From Trichomonas tenax (Eukaryota > Parabasalia > Trichomonadida > Trichomonadidae), in the NCBI GenBank assembly GCA_023091735.1, contig JALKBU010000502.1, positions 1-36,337 on the forward strand: 36,337 nt of DNA. The letters run 5' to 3'. The notes below the pieces were generated by a model. That model was given only the letters and a program-made list of their open reading frames with translations, was not told the DNA's origin and did not search any database. The position numbers and the translations under genes were made by a program. Below, piece by piece: positions 1-8,599 of the stretch (positions are counted from its first letter, which is position 1; the number at the start of each line of letters is the position of its first letter).

Positions 1-227
1 ACTGTGCCACTTATACCACTGGATAGACAACTATCAATATGTACATGAAAGTACTTTCAAATCGAAAAAAATATTGATCAGATAAAAAGTTATGAAGGTC
101 GCGGGACAACACCGTAGAAGGAAAAATACTGCCATATAATAAATATATTGATCCATGTCAAAAAAATAATTTGGAAAATTTATGATATTTATAACAAAAT
201 AATATTTTTTTTTATTTTTATCAAATA
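1..227. other. AT-rich leader of the Maverick, no gene seen
   Basis: No open frame of useful length. The last 25 bases (203-227) carry the T-rich, TTTATTTTTAT-type tract that recurs before other Maverick genes. I cannot tell whether the first ~120 bases are host DNA or element DNA. No terminal inverted repeat matching the right side of the Maverick was recognised. Confidence 0.5.
203..227 (+). promoter_or_regulatory. T-rich upstream motif of the polymerase gene
   Basis: A T-run followed by TTTATTTTTATCAAATA lies directly before the ATG at 228. Very similar tracts sit directly before the starts at 7095 and 8245 and, on minus, before 3921 and 4492. Inferred to be the element's own core promoter or leader signal. 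Confidence 0.5.
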
Positions 228-992
228 ATGTCAGGAATCACTCATGAACAAATTATTAAAGTTTTAAATATTTATCACATTGAAAAACATCCTAAAAATA
301 ATTTTAATTATAATTTTTTCCAATATAAGAAACTGTTAAAAAATTTCGGATATACTGGTGATATTTATGATTATAATTCCGTTAAAGAATTTCATAATAT
401 ATTAAATAAACAAAAACGTGAATTTTATCCAGAAAGAACTTTTAAAAATGAATATTATGATATCGATAATGAAAAAATTACTGAATTTGAATCAAAAATT
501 AATAATGAAATTAAAAATCAAAAATTTACACAGGAATATCTAAACGATCTGAATCCACCAGATATTTCTAATGATGTTAATTATATTAATCAGTTAGAGA
601 AAATTTCTAATGAAAATCTCGAGAAAATTGTTCCACAAAATATCGAAAGAAAATCTAAAGTTAATAAAATATTTGAAAATCTTGATAATAATCCATTTGG
701 ATATAATTTGGATTTATCACAATTCGAAACTGAAGATTTACCATTAGTTGGCGAAAAACTTAAAGAATTTTATCATAAACATATTTCATCGCAATCTTTA
801 GATACACATATTTTGGTACATTACAAGGTTAATAGATTAGAAAAATCACAACTAATAGATAACGCATCATTTAAGGAAAGATTTGAAAATTTATTAAATG
901 GTAATTATGTATATAAATTAGAAGAATTACCAGCAAATGCTTCAGATGATGGTACATAAATATATTTGGAATTTTTTGATGAGATTTATTTT

Positions 993-1033
993 ACGCGTGT
1001 CCATCCATGGACGCAGCTCACCAAACTTGGTGA
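993..1033 (+). repeat. Double-hairpin unit, class I
   Basis: ACGCG opens hairpin A (GCG, bulged TG, then TCCAT/ATGGA, closed by CGC). A linker AGC follows, then hairpin B TCACCAA-ac-TTGGTGA. It lies in frame within the N-terminal part of the polymerase gene. Hairpin A is identical to that at 11398. Confidence 0.75.
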
Positions 1034-2358
1034 TCCAAAACATGAAAAAATAGATAAACTTAAAAATATGAATGAAAGTAATTTTTGGCCATATAGGTTA
1101 TCAGAGAAATATTCATTATTAGCAGATACCCTAAAACGTTATCAGATATTTACATCATTAACTAATCCAAATGGTTCAATTCGTAAAGAATTACGATATA
1201 ATTGCTTAATATATGTATTATCTTATGTAATTACTGATGAAAATATCTTAATGAAAATATCTAATAAATTTTTAGATTGTAAATATTGTCCAATAAACGT
1301 TTTAGCTAAAATCTGTGATAAATATAAAATTTGGTACCAATTAAAATATTATAATGATAAATCTGGTAAAATGCATAAAAGCAATGAATGTTATAATAAA
1401 CATTTAGGACCAGATAATGGATATAATTACAAAATAAACCTTTACACATATAAAAATCACTATTTCATAGATGAAACATTACCTATAAGTTCTTACTTCA
1501 TAAAACATTACGATGAAATTGTTGCCTATGGTAATTCACATAAATGGTCTACAGAGAAAATGTTTATGGTTACTAGATTATGTAAAAACATTTTTGAAAC
1601 AGATTCAAAACAATCACACATTAATAGTATTAACCTAATTAAATTATTAGAAGAAATTGGGGCATTCATACCATTATCGCATAGTGATAAAGATGTTTTA
1701 ATATCTGGTATATCTTCACAACATTTAATAAAAGAAAATAATAAAAATAAAATTCTCAATGTAATTGCTGATACAAATTTTAGATTAATGTCCGATAATA
1801 ATTCCAAGAAATACATTCCCAATGATATAAGTTATTGGTATGCTGATTTTGAAACATATCCAAAGGATAATCCAGAAATACTGTTTATGATATGTTTAAA
1901 CAATATTGACGGTAAAATTTCAATATATTTAATATAACAACTGCGCCATCATTAGCAAATAAATTTTTAAATCGTGAAGTATTTTATCCAAATGGTAATT
2001 TGTATGAGATTTCCGGAAATATTAAAGATTACATAATGGGTGCTATTTATGGCGGTGTATGTATGACAAAAGATAATTTCAGATATAAAATCCAGGATAA
2101 ACTTAACGATTTCGATGCGTGTAGTTTATATCCATCTGCTATGGCCAGATTATTTGAAGTTGAAGGTAAACCACAAATAATTCCCAATAATTATATCGAT
2201 GATAACATTTATGATAAGAATTCACCACATTATTTACTTAAACATTGTTTTGAAGAAAATCAGACAATTCCTACAGATAATAATTACATCAGTTATTTTG
2301 TTGTGGATATCGAAATTTTTTCAGTAAATAAATTCAGACATTTCCCATTAATAGTGAA

Positions 2359-2396
2359 GCGTGTAACGCAGTCCAATTCCATGACATTAGGGAATT
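2359..2396 (+). repeat. Possible double-hairpin unit, class I-like
   Basis: GCGT-gta-ACGC, then AG, then AATTCC-n10-GGAATT, resembles the class I layout. The linker is longer and it lies within conserved polymerase coding sequence, so chance is possible. Confidence 0.3.
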
Positions 2397-3258
2397 ATAA
2401 TGTGAACGAATGTTGTAATATGCGTGTGGATCTAATTACATTACAAGATTTGGTCAAATATCAAGAAATTTCATATAAAATAATTGGTGGAATTTATTGG
2501 TTAGGTAACAGAACACATTGCATTCGTAATGTTATTCGTAAGGTTTATGATTTGCGTAGGCAATATAAAAAAGAGAAAAATCCCACACAAGAAGTTCTGA
2601 AACTTATTATGAATGCTAGTTACGGTAAATCTATTCAGAAATCCATTAAAACAAGAAATGCCTATGTAGATAATACCAAAGCAGATTATTATTTATATTC
2701 ACATTGGCATCAAGTTGAAGAAACATATAAAATAGAAAATTCCGATATTACATGCTTTAAATTAAATAAAGTATTAGATAAGCAATTTAATAATCCAGTT
2801 TTTGGCATAAGTGTTTTATCGATGTCTAAACTTATAATGAATGAAGTAATGTGTTTAGCTGAAGATCTTAACATACCAATTTATTATCAAGATACCGAGA
2901 GTATTCATATCCAAGATAATTTAATTAATACATTGGCTGAAGAATTTAAGAAATTACATAACAGAGAACTTATTGGTACATATATGGGATAATTTCATAA
3001 CGATTTCGATGAATTACCTAACTGTTATTGTACTTATCACATTTCTATCGGTAAGAAAATTTATTATGATGAATTAGAAAATTATAATGGTGAACATTTA
3101 CAACATTTTAGATGTAAGGGTATTCCCGAATAAACAATTGTGGATTATGCCAATAAACATTTCGATGGTAATGTTAAAAAAATACGAATATTTATATGAT
3201 GGTCATGAAATAAACTTTGATATATTATCCACCAGAACAAGATTTAAGATGAATAAAA

Positions 3259-3339
3259 ACAGTGAAATTACTCACTGTGAAAAGTTTACGCGACGGGTTA
3301 AAACGTTACTACCTGTCGCAGTTCAACCATAAAGGTTGA
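3259..3339 (+). repeat. Hairpin plus class I double-hairpin unit
   Basis: A simple hairpin ACAGTGA-aattac-TCACTGT (3259-3278) is followed by a class I unit (3288-3339). In that unit ACGCG opens hairpin A, with GCGAC/GTCGC and inner GGT/ACC; AGT is the linker; hairpin B is TCAACC-ataa-AGGTTGA. It sits at the decayed 3' end of the polymerase gene. Confidence 0.7.
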
Positions 3340-3405
3340 CCCAGCGAAAAGTTAAGACATTAATAGAAAAATAAAATTTTATTATTTTTATCTGAATATT
3401 TATTA

Positions 3406-3921
3406 TTACCAAACTATCTTAATATGTATTCCGATTTCTTTCATACGTTTAGAAACTTCTGGGTAATCATACTTTAAATTATATGTTTTATTATCTTTGA
3501 TAACGTAAATTGCGTTAACCTTACGATATTTATTCTTTGTTATACATCCCTCACCAATATCTTCAACATCTAACTGAACATCATCAGCATCAGTCAATAG
3601 CTTAATAAATTTCATCAAAATAATATCATTAGCAATAATTAATTTATTAATGTAAATTGGATTATCACGCATCATCTAAATAATTAAATTAAGAACTTCT
3701 ATTTCATTTTTCAACATTTTAATTTCGGGATTTTCTTCGGTAACAATTTCTTCAGGTATATCGCGATATTTAACTGTAACGCGCAACGAGTCGTCGCAGC
3801 CCATCTTTGATGGCCCTGGTTCATTAACATAAACATTGGTTTCAGGCTTAACATTAACATTTACGTTTTGAGATTGTTTGGATTCTTCTCGCTTTAAACT
3901 AATCATGGCATTCATATTCAT
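3406..3921 (-). pseudogene. Unknown Maverick gene interrupted by one in-frame TAG
   Basis: Two frames, 3676-3921 (81 codons) and 3406-3675 (89 codons), are in the same phase and separated only by TAG at 3676-3678, so this was probably one gene of about 171 codons. The product is not recognised. The N-terminal half is polar; residues ~66-81 look like the start of a short coiled coil (MLKNEIEVLNL). The C-terminal half starts with a helical Ile/Leu-rich stretch and has an acidic patch (DADDVQLDVEDIGEG). A class I double-hairpin unit lies in the N-terminal half (3779-3813). The upstream region on minus contains TTTTATTTTTATTTAAA, the element's usual leader. Either the TAG is decay or both halves are translated separately. 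Confidence 0.5.
3779..3813 (+). repeat. Double-hairpin unit, class I
   Basis: ACGCG, a CA bulge, ACGA-g-TCGT closed by CGC (hairpin A), linker AGCC, then CCATC-ttt-GATGG (hairpin B). It is on the strand opposite to the gene that contains it. Confidence 0.7.
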
Positions 3922-3945
3922 ATTTTAAATAAAAATAAAATTCGA
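3922..3945 (-). promoter_or_regulatory. T-rich upstream motif
   Basis: On the minus strand TTTTATTTTTATTTAAAAT directly precedes the ATG at 3921. It matches the tracts before 228, 7095 and 8245. Confidence 0.45.
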
Positions 3946-3953
3946 TAATAATA

Positions 3954-4006
3954 GTTGAAATTATTTCAACAAACAATTTATTGTTTGATTCCAATTTTAT
4001 TGGCAG
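3954..4006 (-). repeat. Double-hairpin unit, class II, with an adjoining third hairpin
   Basis: Read on minus: CTG, hairpin A CCAAT-aaa-ATTGG, linker AAT, hairpin B CAAACAAT-aa-ATTGTTTG. A third palindrome, GTTGAAAT-t-ATTTCAAC, lies next to it (3954-3970). The unit is between two minus-strand genes. Confidence 0.7.
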
Positions 4007-4089
4007 ATATTTAACGCATTCATTAGTTTTTTATTTTGAATAATTATTTCATCTATTTCTTCTTGTAATTTATTAATGTTTTTTTCCAT
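3997..4089 (-). CDS. Possible 30-residue coiled-coil peptide
   Basis: A minus-strand frame from ATG 4089 to TAA 3997 encodes 30 residues rich in Glu, Ile and Lys with heptad-like spacing. The stop codon lies in a class II double hairpin. It is very short and may be a remnant of a neighbouring gene. No family is recognised. Confidence 0.2.
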   Translation of the reverse strand: MEKNINKLQEEIDEIIIQNKKLMNALNICQ

Positions 4090-4105
4090 TGTAATTGTTT
4101 TTTTT

Positions 4106-4492
4106 TTAATTAATTTCACCATTACCACCAGGACCATCATAGATGGGCTGCGACCATTGGCCACGCTTATATTTCTTATATGAATAATCCGTAATTAATT
4201 TTATATCAAACGATTTATTGTTTGATTGCGAATTAGATTCGCCAGATATATTACGTTTAGTAATTTTGTAACCAGGTATCTTATATTTTGTATTTAATTT
4301 ATATGTGGATAATTCGTTAAATTCTTCTTCTTCATGTAAATTAAAATATTGTTGAAATTCTTCAGTATTATTAAATGTGATAATTTCTAAGGGTTTAACA
4401 TCTTTTAAATTTTTCATGGGCAAACGTCTAGATGTTTGCATTCCAACATTTTCTAAAATGTTGGCAGAACTATTAACATATTTAAACGTCAT
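4106..4492 (-). CDS. Hypothetical Maverick protein, 128 aa
   Basis: An unbroken minus-strand frame preceded by an AT-rich leader (ATTTTTATTTATTATAA before the ATG at 4492). I do not recognise the product. It is hydrophilic, with an acidic EEEEF stretch near residue 55 and a Ser/Asn-rich linker near residues 85-95, and no membrane segment or metal-binding motif. Three double-hairpin units overlap its coding region (4420-4467, 4206-4245, 4134-4167), so about a third of the protein is encoded by hairpin DNA. These stretches could be insertions tolerated in frame. It lies between the small broken gene and the integrase, all on minus. Confidence 0.5.
   Translation of the reverse strand: MTFKYVNSSANILENVGMQTSRRLPMKNLKDVKPLEIITFNNTEEFQQYFNLHEEEEFNELSTYKLNTKYKIPGYKITKRNISGESNSQSNNKSFDIKLITDYSYKKYKRGQWSQPIYDGPGGNGEIN
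4134..4167 (-). repeat. Double-hairpin unit, class I
   Basis: Read on minus: GCG, TG bulge, short G-C-C stem with loop, CGC (hairpin A, imperfect), linker AGCC, hairpin B CCATC-tat-GATGG. Hairpin B is the same as that of the unit at 3779 except for the loop. It overlaps the 3' end of the 128-residue frame. Confidence 0.6.
4206..4245 (-). repeat. Double-hairpin unit, class II
   Basis: Read on minus: CTG, hairpin A GCGAAT-cta-ATTCGC, linker AA, hairpin B TCAAAC-n8-GTTTGA. It lies inside the 128-residue frame in the coding direction. Confidence 0.7.
4420..4467 (-). repeat. Double-hairpin unit, class II
   Basis: Read on minus: CTG, hairpin A CCAACATTTT-ag-AAAATGTTGG, linker AAT, hairpin B GCAAAC-n8-GTTTGC. 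About 35 bases, including the whole of hairpin A, are identical to the unit at 11191, which lies in the other orientation relative to its host frame. Confidence 0.8.
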
Positions 4493-4515
4493 TTATAATA
4501 AATAAAAATATTTAA
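4493..4515 (-). promoter_or_regulatory. AT-rich upstream motif
   Basis: On minus, ATTTTTATTTATTATAA precedes the ATG at 4492. It is a looser match to the element's T-rich leader. Confidence 0.35.
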
Positions 4516-4525
4516 ACATTAATAA

Positions 4526-4563
4526 ACGCGAATAAATTCGCAGTGAAACATTTTAAATGTTTC
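4526..4563 (+). repeat. Double-hairpin unit, class I
   Basis: ACGCG opens hairpin A GCGAAT-aa-ATTCGC, linker AGT, then hairpin B GAAACATTT-t-AAATGTTTC. All stem pairs are perfect. It overlaps the stop codon of the integrase gene on the other strand and could also work as a 3'-end structure there. Confidence 0.8.
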
Positions 4564-6112
4564 CAATTATTTTTAACATCCATCGTGGTACTTTAACAAT
4601 TTTTGAATTCTTTAGAGATTTACAAACAAACAAATTACCATCTTTAACTATAACTTTAAATCTATCCAACGTTTTTGATTTAATTTTATCCATAGAATGT
4701 GCTATGTTATAAACTTCGACAATTTTACCAATAACATCACATTTAGGCATAAATGCCGTTACAAAGTTTTCTTTAGACATTTCCAAACAATATTTACGTT
4801 CCATATTGCCTGTCATATCATTTGAGGCAACTGGTCTTTTGAAAAATTTAGAGAATGTTTCATTAGGTGAATTGTTGTATTCATTAACTAATAAATTCAT
4901 ACGTTCTGGTGTAATATATGTACCAAATCCCATATTATAATTCATAGTACGTATTGTTCTACATATTCTATCCAAAATTGCTAACTTAGTATAATTACCA
5001 CGTGTATTTTCTTGGAGCGAATCATCGATATTATTAACGTTATATTTTTCATAATATCTAATTGTGATATCATTTGCTAAAAACCAATTTTGAAATTGTT
5101 TAGAAATAAATGATGGTTCTTGATCACATAAAATATTTTTGATAATTAATCCTTTATCCATTAGAAAAATTAATGACGAAATAACATATTTGAAATTATG
5201 ATTAATTTGTGTATTATAAGGATATTGCCATGACCAATTATCTGATTTTATTTTTGGTGATAATACAGCATATAATTTTCTGGTATTCATTTCAAAAACA
5301 AATAACCATACATTATCTCCAGAACTAAAATAATCAATAATTACCGTATTCTTTGACCCAAAAATATTCATATAATATTTTCTGTTACCTTTTAGATCAA
5401 AACTTACAGGTTTTATATCCATCCACATATTATTAAATGTTTTATCATCAATATTATTACGATAAGCATAACTTTGTAACTTATTAAATGTTTTCCATGG
5501 TAATCCTTTAAATGTTTGAGTATTATTTACCTGAAAATTATTTGTGTTAATTTGTTCTAAATATTTTTGTTGTTTTTCTGTCATTATTTCTGATTTTTCT
5601 TCTTTGATATTTTTATCAGGATTTACTATATCATACATATCAGAAAAATAATTCCATAAAATACCTTTTGAATCAGTAAATTTGATATGTTTTGGAATAA
5701 GTTCTCTTAATGCTTTTTCTAAAGTATTTTTTGTTCTATATTTTGTCTTATTATATAGTACAACATCTATAACATAATTTTTCATACGAATTTTATAAAT
5801 TGTCTCTCTGATAATTGTGTTCTCAAAGTTTTCATCAATAGATATCTGATATACGAAAAAAATTATATGTTGATACATATTCACAAACATTTCATAATTT
5901 TCTTTCAGAGAATTCTTATTGGAAATTATTTGAGATAATTTATAGTAATAATCACTAAAAATATTCCAATTATGTAACGGATAAAATGTTTTGAATAATC
6001 TAATGTCATATGTTGGGGAATTATTTTCAGAATACCAATAATTTAATTTATCTGATAATTTTTCTGTAATTTCACCAATACTATAATTATAACAATCATA
6101 TGCGGTATACAT
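4553..6112 (-). CDS. Maverick retroviral-type integrase, 519 aa, intact
   Basis: Member of the RNase H-fold DDE integrases that insert Mavericks and leave 6-bp duplications. Residues 1-175 are a helical N-terminal region of unknown role. The catalytic core runs from ~200 to ~430: first acidic residue Asp260 (VIIDYFSSGD), second Asp330 (ILCDQEPSF), and third most likely Asp381 in LAILDRICRTIR, where many relatives have Glu; Glu368 is the alternative. The C-terminal part (~450-519, Lys-rich beta-type) may be the DNA-binding domain. The frame is unbroken over 519 codons while most neighbouring element genes are broken, so it may have stayed functional longer. The start is ATG 6112. Its 3' end overlaps a double hairpin (4526-4563). 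Family call secure; activity is inferred. Confidence 0.85.
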   Translation of the reverse strand: MYTAYDCYNYSIGEITEKLSDKLNYWYSENNSPTYDIRLFKTFYPLHNWNIFSDYYYKLSQIISNKNSLKENYEMFVNMYQHIIFFVYQISIDENFENTIIRETIYKIRMKNYVIDVVLYNKTKYRTKNTLEKALRELIPKHIKFTDSKGILWNYFSDMYDIVNPDKNIKEEKSEIMTEKQQKYLEQINTNNFQVNNTQTFKGLPWKTFNKLQSYAYRNNIDDKTFNNMWMDIKPVSFDLKGNRKYYMNIFGSKNTVIIDYFSSGDNVWLFVFEMNTRKLYAVLSPKIKSDNWSWQYPYNTQINHNFKYVISSLIFLMDKGLIIKNILCDQEPSFISKQFQNWFLANDITIRYYEKYNVNNIDDSLQENTRGNYTKLAILDRICRTIRTMNYNMGFGTYITPERMNLLVNEYNNSPNETFSKFFKRPVASNDMTGNMERKYCLEMSKENFVTAFMPKCDVIGKIVEVYNIAHSMDKIKSKTLDRFKVIVKDGNLFVCKSLKNSKIVKVPRWMLKIIGNI

Positions 6113-6210
6113 ATCTTTTAGATATTTTTGTGTAAATTTATAAATTTGTCCTTTATTGTATATTTTAAATTAGTTTGAAACATTTTATTTTAAAATAAAG
6201 TTGTGAAATT

Positions 6211-7052
6211 ATGTTAGATAGTAATTATAGTGATTATATTAATGGCAAATGTAATTTGCAATTCAACCAATCTGAAGATTCTGATTGGTTGTCTGAAGAA
6301 ATGGAATTAGAACTTATGGATAGAACATCTAAAGAAAATTCAGATAAAATACCTGGAACAAATATTTATTTGAATTCTGTTAATGTATTTGTTGGTAGAC
6401 AGCGTACTGGTAAAACTTTCACTATGATTAAAGAAATAATCAAATTATTAAGATATTCCAGAGAAACACATTTAATAATATACGTGAATAAAGATGGTGA
6501 AGCTAATGATGAAACTTTTGACAGATGTGCTAACCTGATAGAAACTTATGTTATATATGTATCGTATAAAGATGCCCCGAAACTTATTAAGGAAATAATT
6601 AAATATAAAAGTTTTTATAATCAAATTAAACAAAATCATCTAGAACAAGAAGTTCCGGATAATATTGCCAAAGAAATATTTGAGAAATTATTTATTAGCA
6701 ATTTTGATTTAGATTATTTTCATATAGTTGTTAATTTAGAAGATGCCACAAATATTAAAGCAATTTCTGACCAAACATCTATATTTAATGATCTTATGAC
6801 CAAATGCCGTCATATACAATTTTCATTTTTCGTATTAATACATTTTGGAAAGCATTATCAACAAATCTCAAATCAAATTTATCCACAATATTTATTTTTT
6901 CAGGATATTCCAGACAACAATTACAATATATGCTATACCAATTAAATATTTCTGAAACTATTAACGAAATATATAACAAATATAAAACTCTCAGAGAACA
7001 TGATAAATTATATATTGACGCAAATAACCAAAAACTTTTAATTTTACAATAA
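6211..7052 (+). pseudogene. Maverick FtsK/HerA-type packaging ATPase, frameshifted
   Basis: Packaging-type ATPase normally used to move element DNA into a capsid. From ATG 6211 the first 244 codons hold Walker A GRQRTGKT (residues 62-69) and a Walker B-like strand VVNLEDA (residues 173-179). Near the T-tract 6895-6900 the sense continues in another phase, up to 7052, with the conserved ending GYSRQQLQYMLYQL. A one-base change in the T-tract explains the split. The first frame runs on into a short unrelated tail and stops at 6945. The N-terminal coding region carries a class II double hairpin (6243-6291). The gene is divergent from the integrase with about 100 bp between them. Confidence 0.8.
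6243..6291 (+). repeat. Double-hairpin unit, class II
   Basis: TG, hairpin A GCAAAT-gta-ATTTGC, linker AATT, hairpin B CAACCAATC-n10-GATTGGTTG. All stem pairs are perfect. It is in frame in the N-terminal part of the ATPase gene, before the Walker A motif. Confidence 0.7.
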
Positions 7053-7076
7053 TTATGAAATTTATATATAATTATG

Positions 7077-7094
7077 AATTTTTATTTTTATTAA
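7077..7094 (+). promoter_or_regulatory. T-rich upstream motif
   Basis: AATTTTTATTTTTATTAA directly before ATG 7095. The same 18 bases stand directly before ATG 8245. Confidence 0.55.
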
Positions 7095-8208
7095 ATGAAT
7101 TATAAAAATTTCGACGAACGTAAGAAATATACAACAGATAATATACAGTGGTTGCCTTCAAATAAATCAGCTAGGTCAAAAATTAAAGATGATCCTGGCT
7201 TAGCAGAATATGCTGATGAAATTCCAGATGAAGTTGAGGCATCATCAAAACATGGATATTCACCATATTCACAAGATTTATATAATGCTATGATTAACTT
7301 AATTCTTAACCATAAGATAGAACTTCAAAAGGTTCCAGTAGCTATGTCTGAGAAAACTGTTGAAGAATGGGCTAGAAAGTAAGGTAATAGGGTTGAATAT
7401 GATGATTTGAATAAAGATGGTATTAATGGTCTGGTAGCAAAGGTATTCAACATTTATTCGAACCAAATGCCGAAGATAATTTTAATAAAATTTATAATAA
7501 GATTGTTTCACCGATGGCAGTTTACAGAGCATTGTATGTTAGAATGATTGAAAGAATTTGTTACTTTGCTGTTAAGAAAGAAGGTTATGATATGACATAT
7601 AGTGATTTCAAGCGTAAGACCAAAGAAAATCCTGGATTACTTTGGGAATTTTTGCGTACACAAGTTTTAACAGAAGATGGTTTGAATTTACGTGGTGATA
7701 GAATTAACCTAATGTCTGTTGTTTCACATATGAAGAAAGAAGAACTTAATACTGATGGTAGTGATGAAGATGATACTATTGTTATGTTAATTGGTTCAGA
7801 TAATTGGAATAATCCAACATTTGCTAATGCTATGTCAAATAATGAAGTTGCTGGTGAATTATTGTTAATGTTATCCGAAAAGAGTGCCCCAGGTCATAAC
7901 GATACACTTGATTTCATAGCAACTGCGAAAGAAATTGCTAGAAAATCTCAGAAAATTTATTTCAATGTTATTGTACGTAGATTGTTTGAAGGTGATGCTG
8001 GTAAAGAAGCATATCAGAAATATTTAGCATAGGAAAAAGCAGGATTAAATCCATTTGAAAATATTTCAAGTGATAAACTTAAACAAAACTTACCAAAAGT
8101 TGGATTTGAATTTGGTGTGAATAATAATGGCCAAAGAAAACCTGTGATTAATACTGATGATGTTGTTCAAGATGTTGGTTCATGGGTCACTTCTAAACTA
8201 AAACGTTA
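7095..8208 (+). pseudogene. Unknown conserved-looking Maverick gene, broken
   Basis: Opens at ATG 7095 behind the element's T-rich leader. The first 95 codons end at TAA 7380-7382, then the same phase continues with a DLNKDGIN stretch, a calcium-loop-like D-x-N-x-D-G pattern. Near 7440 the sense moves to another phase (entering the frame that holds 7514-8032), stops at TAG 8030-8032 and continues in phase to TAA 8206-8208. The original product would be about 370 residues, acidic and largely helical near its C-terminus. I do not recognise a family; by position it could be one of the virion-type proteins of Mavericks. That function is a guess. Confidence 0.55.
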
Positions 8209-8226
8209 AAAATTATACAAAAAATA

Positions 8227-8244
8227 AATTTTTATTTTTATTAA
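8227..8244 (+). promoter_or_regulatory. T-rich upstream motif
   Basis: AATTTTTATTTTTATTAA directly before ATG 8245, identical over 18 bases to the motif before 7095. Confidence 0.55.
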
Positions 8245-8394
8245 ATGGGATTAATAATTTTGCTATTTATTATTTTCGTAAAAAATCAAGCGTGTAACAC
8301 CAAATCACATTCGTTAAGTTTCAATATGATATTATTTAAGATAGTTATAACTTTATTTTTCTTAGCACATTTTAGTCCAGAAATATTTTCATGA
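8245..8394 (+). CDS. Small membrane peptide, 49 aa, or gene truncated by the nested element
   Basis: ATG 8245 follows the T-rich leader. The 49 residues include two hydrophobic stretches (residues ~3-12 and ~28-42) separated by a polar loop with one Cys. The frame ends at TGA 8392-8394, four bases before the target duplication of the nested element. The stop is therefore native, and the insertion falls just downstream. It could be a small membrane protein of the element. No family is recognised. Confidence 0.35.
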   Translation: MGLIILLFIIFVKNQACNTKSHSLSFNMILFKIVITLFFLAHFSPEIFS

Positions 8395-8397
8395 GCA

Positions 8398-8403
8398 CAT
8401 CCG
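8398..8403. repeat. Target-site duplication, left copy (CATCCG)
   Basis: CATCCG directly before AGTAGTATAG, repeated at 11066-11071 directly after CTATACTACT. A 6-bp duplication is the standard for Maverick/Polinton integrases. Confidence 0.9.
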
Positions 8404-8599
8404 AGTAGTATAGTAAGGGGTACCGATAGAACCCCTCAAGAATCATTGACATTTATCCCATTTTTGAAGGATTTTAGAATCACTGTTCATCATTATATAG
8501 ACGATGTATTCCAACAATATATATAGACGATAGAACCCCATTAATTTTTTTAATTTTAATTTTTTTTTTATTTTGAGTAAAAAGACTCATTAATGACAA
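8404..8599 (+). repeat. Terminal inverted repeat, left
   Basis: 196 bases matching the reverse complement of 10873-11065 except for three extra T in a T-run and one substitution. It contains dyad AGGGGT-n8-ACCCCT near the tip, two copies of CGATAGAACCCC about 105 bp apart, two copies of ATAGACGAT, and a dyad TGAGT-n6-ACTCA just before the ATG of the first gene. Confidence 0.92.

Larger units (their letters stand above)
228..3332 (+). pseudogene. Protein-primed family B DNA polymerase (pPolB), broken
   Basis: This is the replicative polymerase of a Maverick. The frame opens at ATG 228 and runs through a TAA (957-959) into 966-1937 without changing phase, so both parts belong to one gene: a ~540-codon N-terminal region ending in exonuclease motif I (ADFET, ~1842-1856). 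The phase changes near 1925-1937, and the expected exonuclease II and III region is missing, which suggests a deletion. Polymerase motif A (SLYPS, ~2114-2137), motif B (NASYG, ~2600-2626) and motif C (DTES, ~2882-2905) follow in order. Motif C has Glu where the family normally has the second Asp. More lesions are TAA at 2990-2992, TAA at 3131-3133, and a phase change at the A-tract 3176-3182. Double-hairpin units lie inside it at 993-1033 and at its 3' end. It cannot make a full enzyme. Confidence 0.85.
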
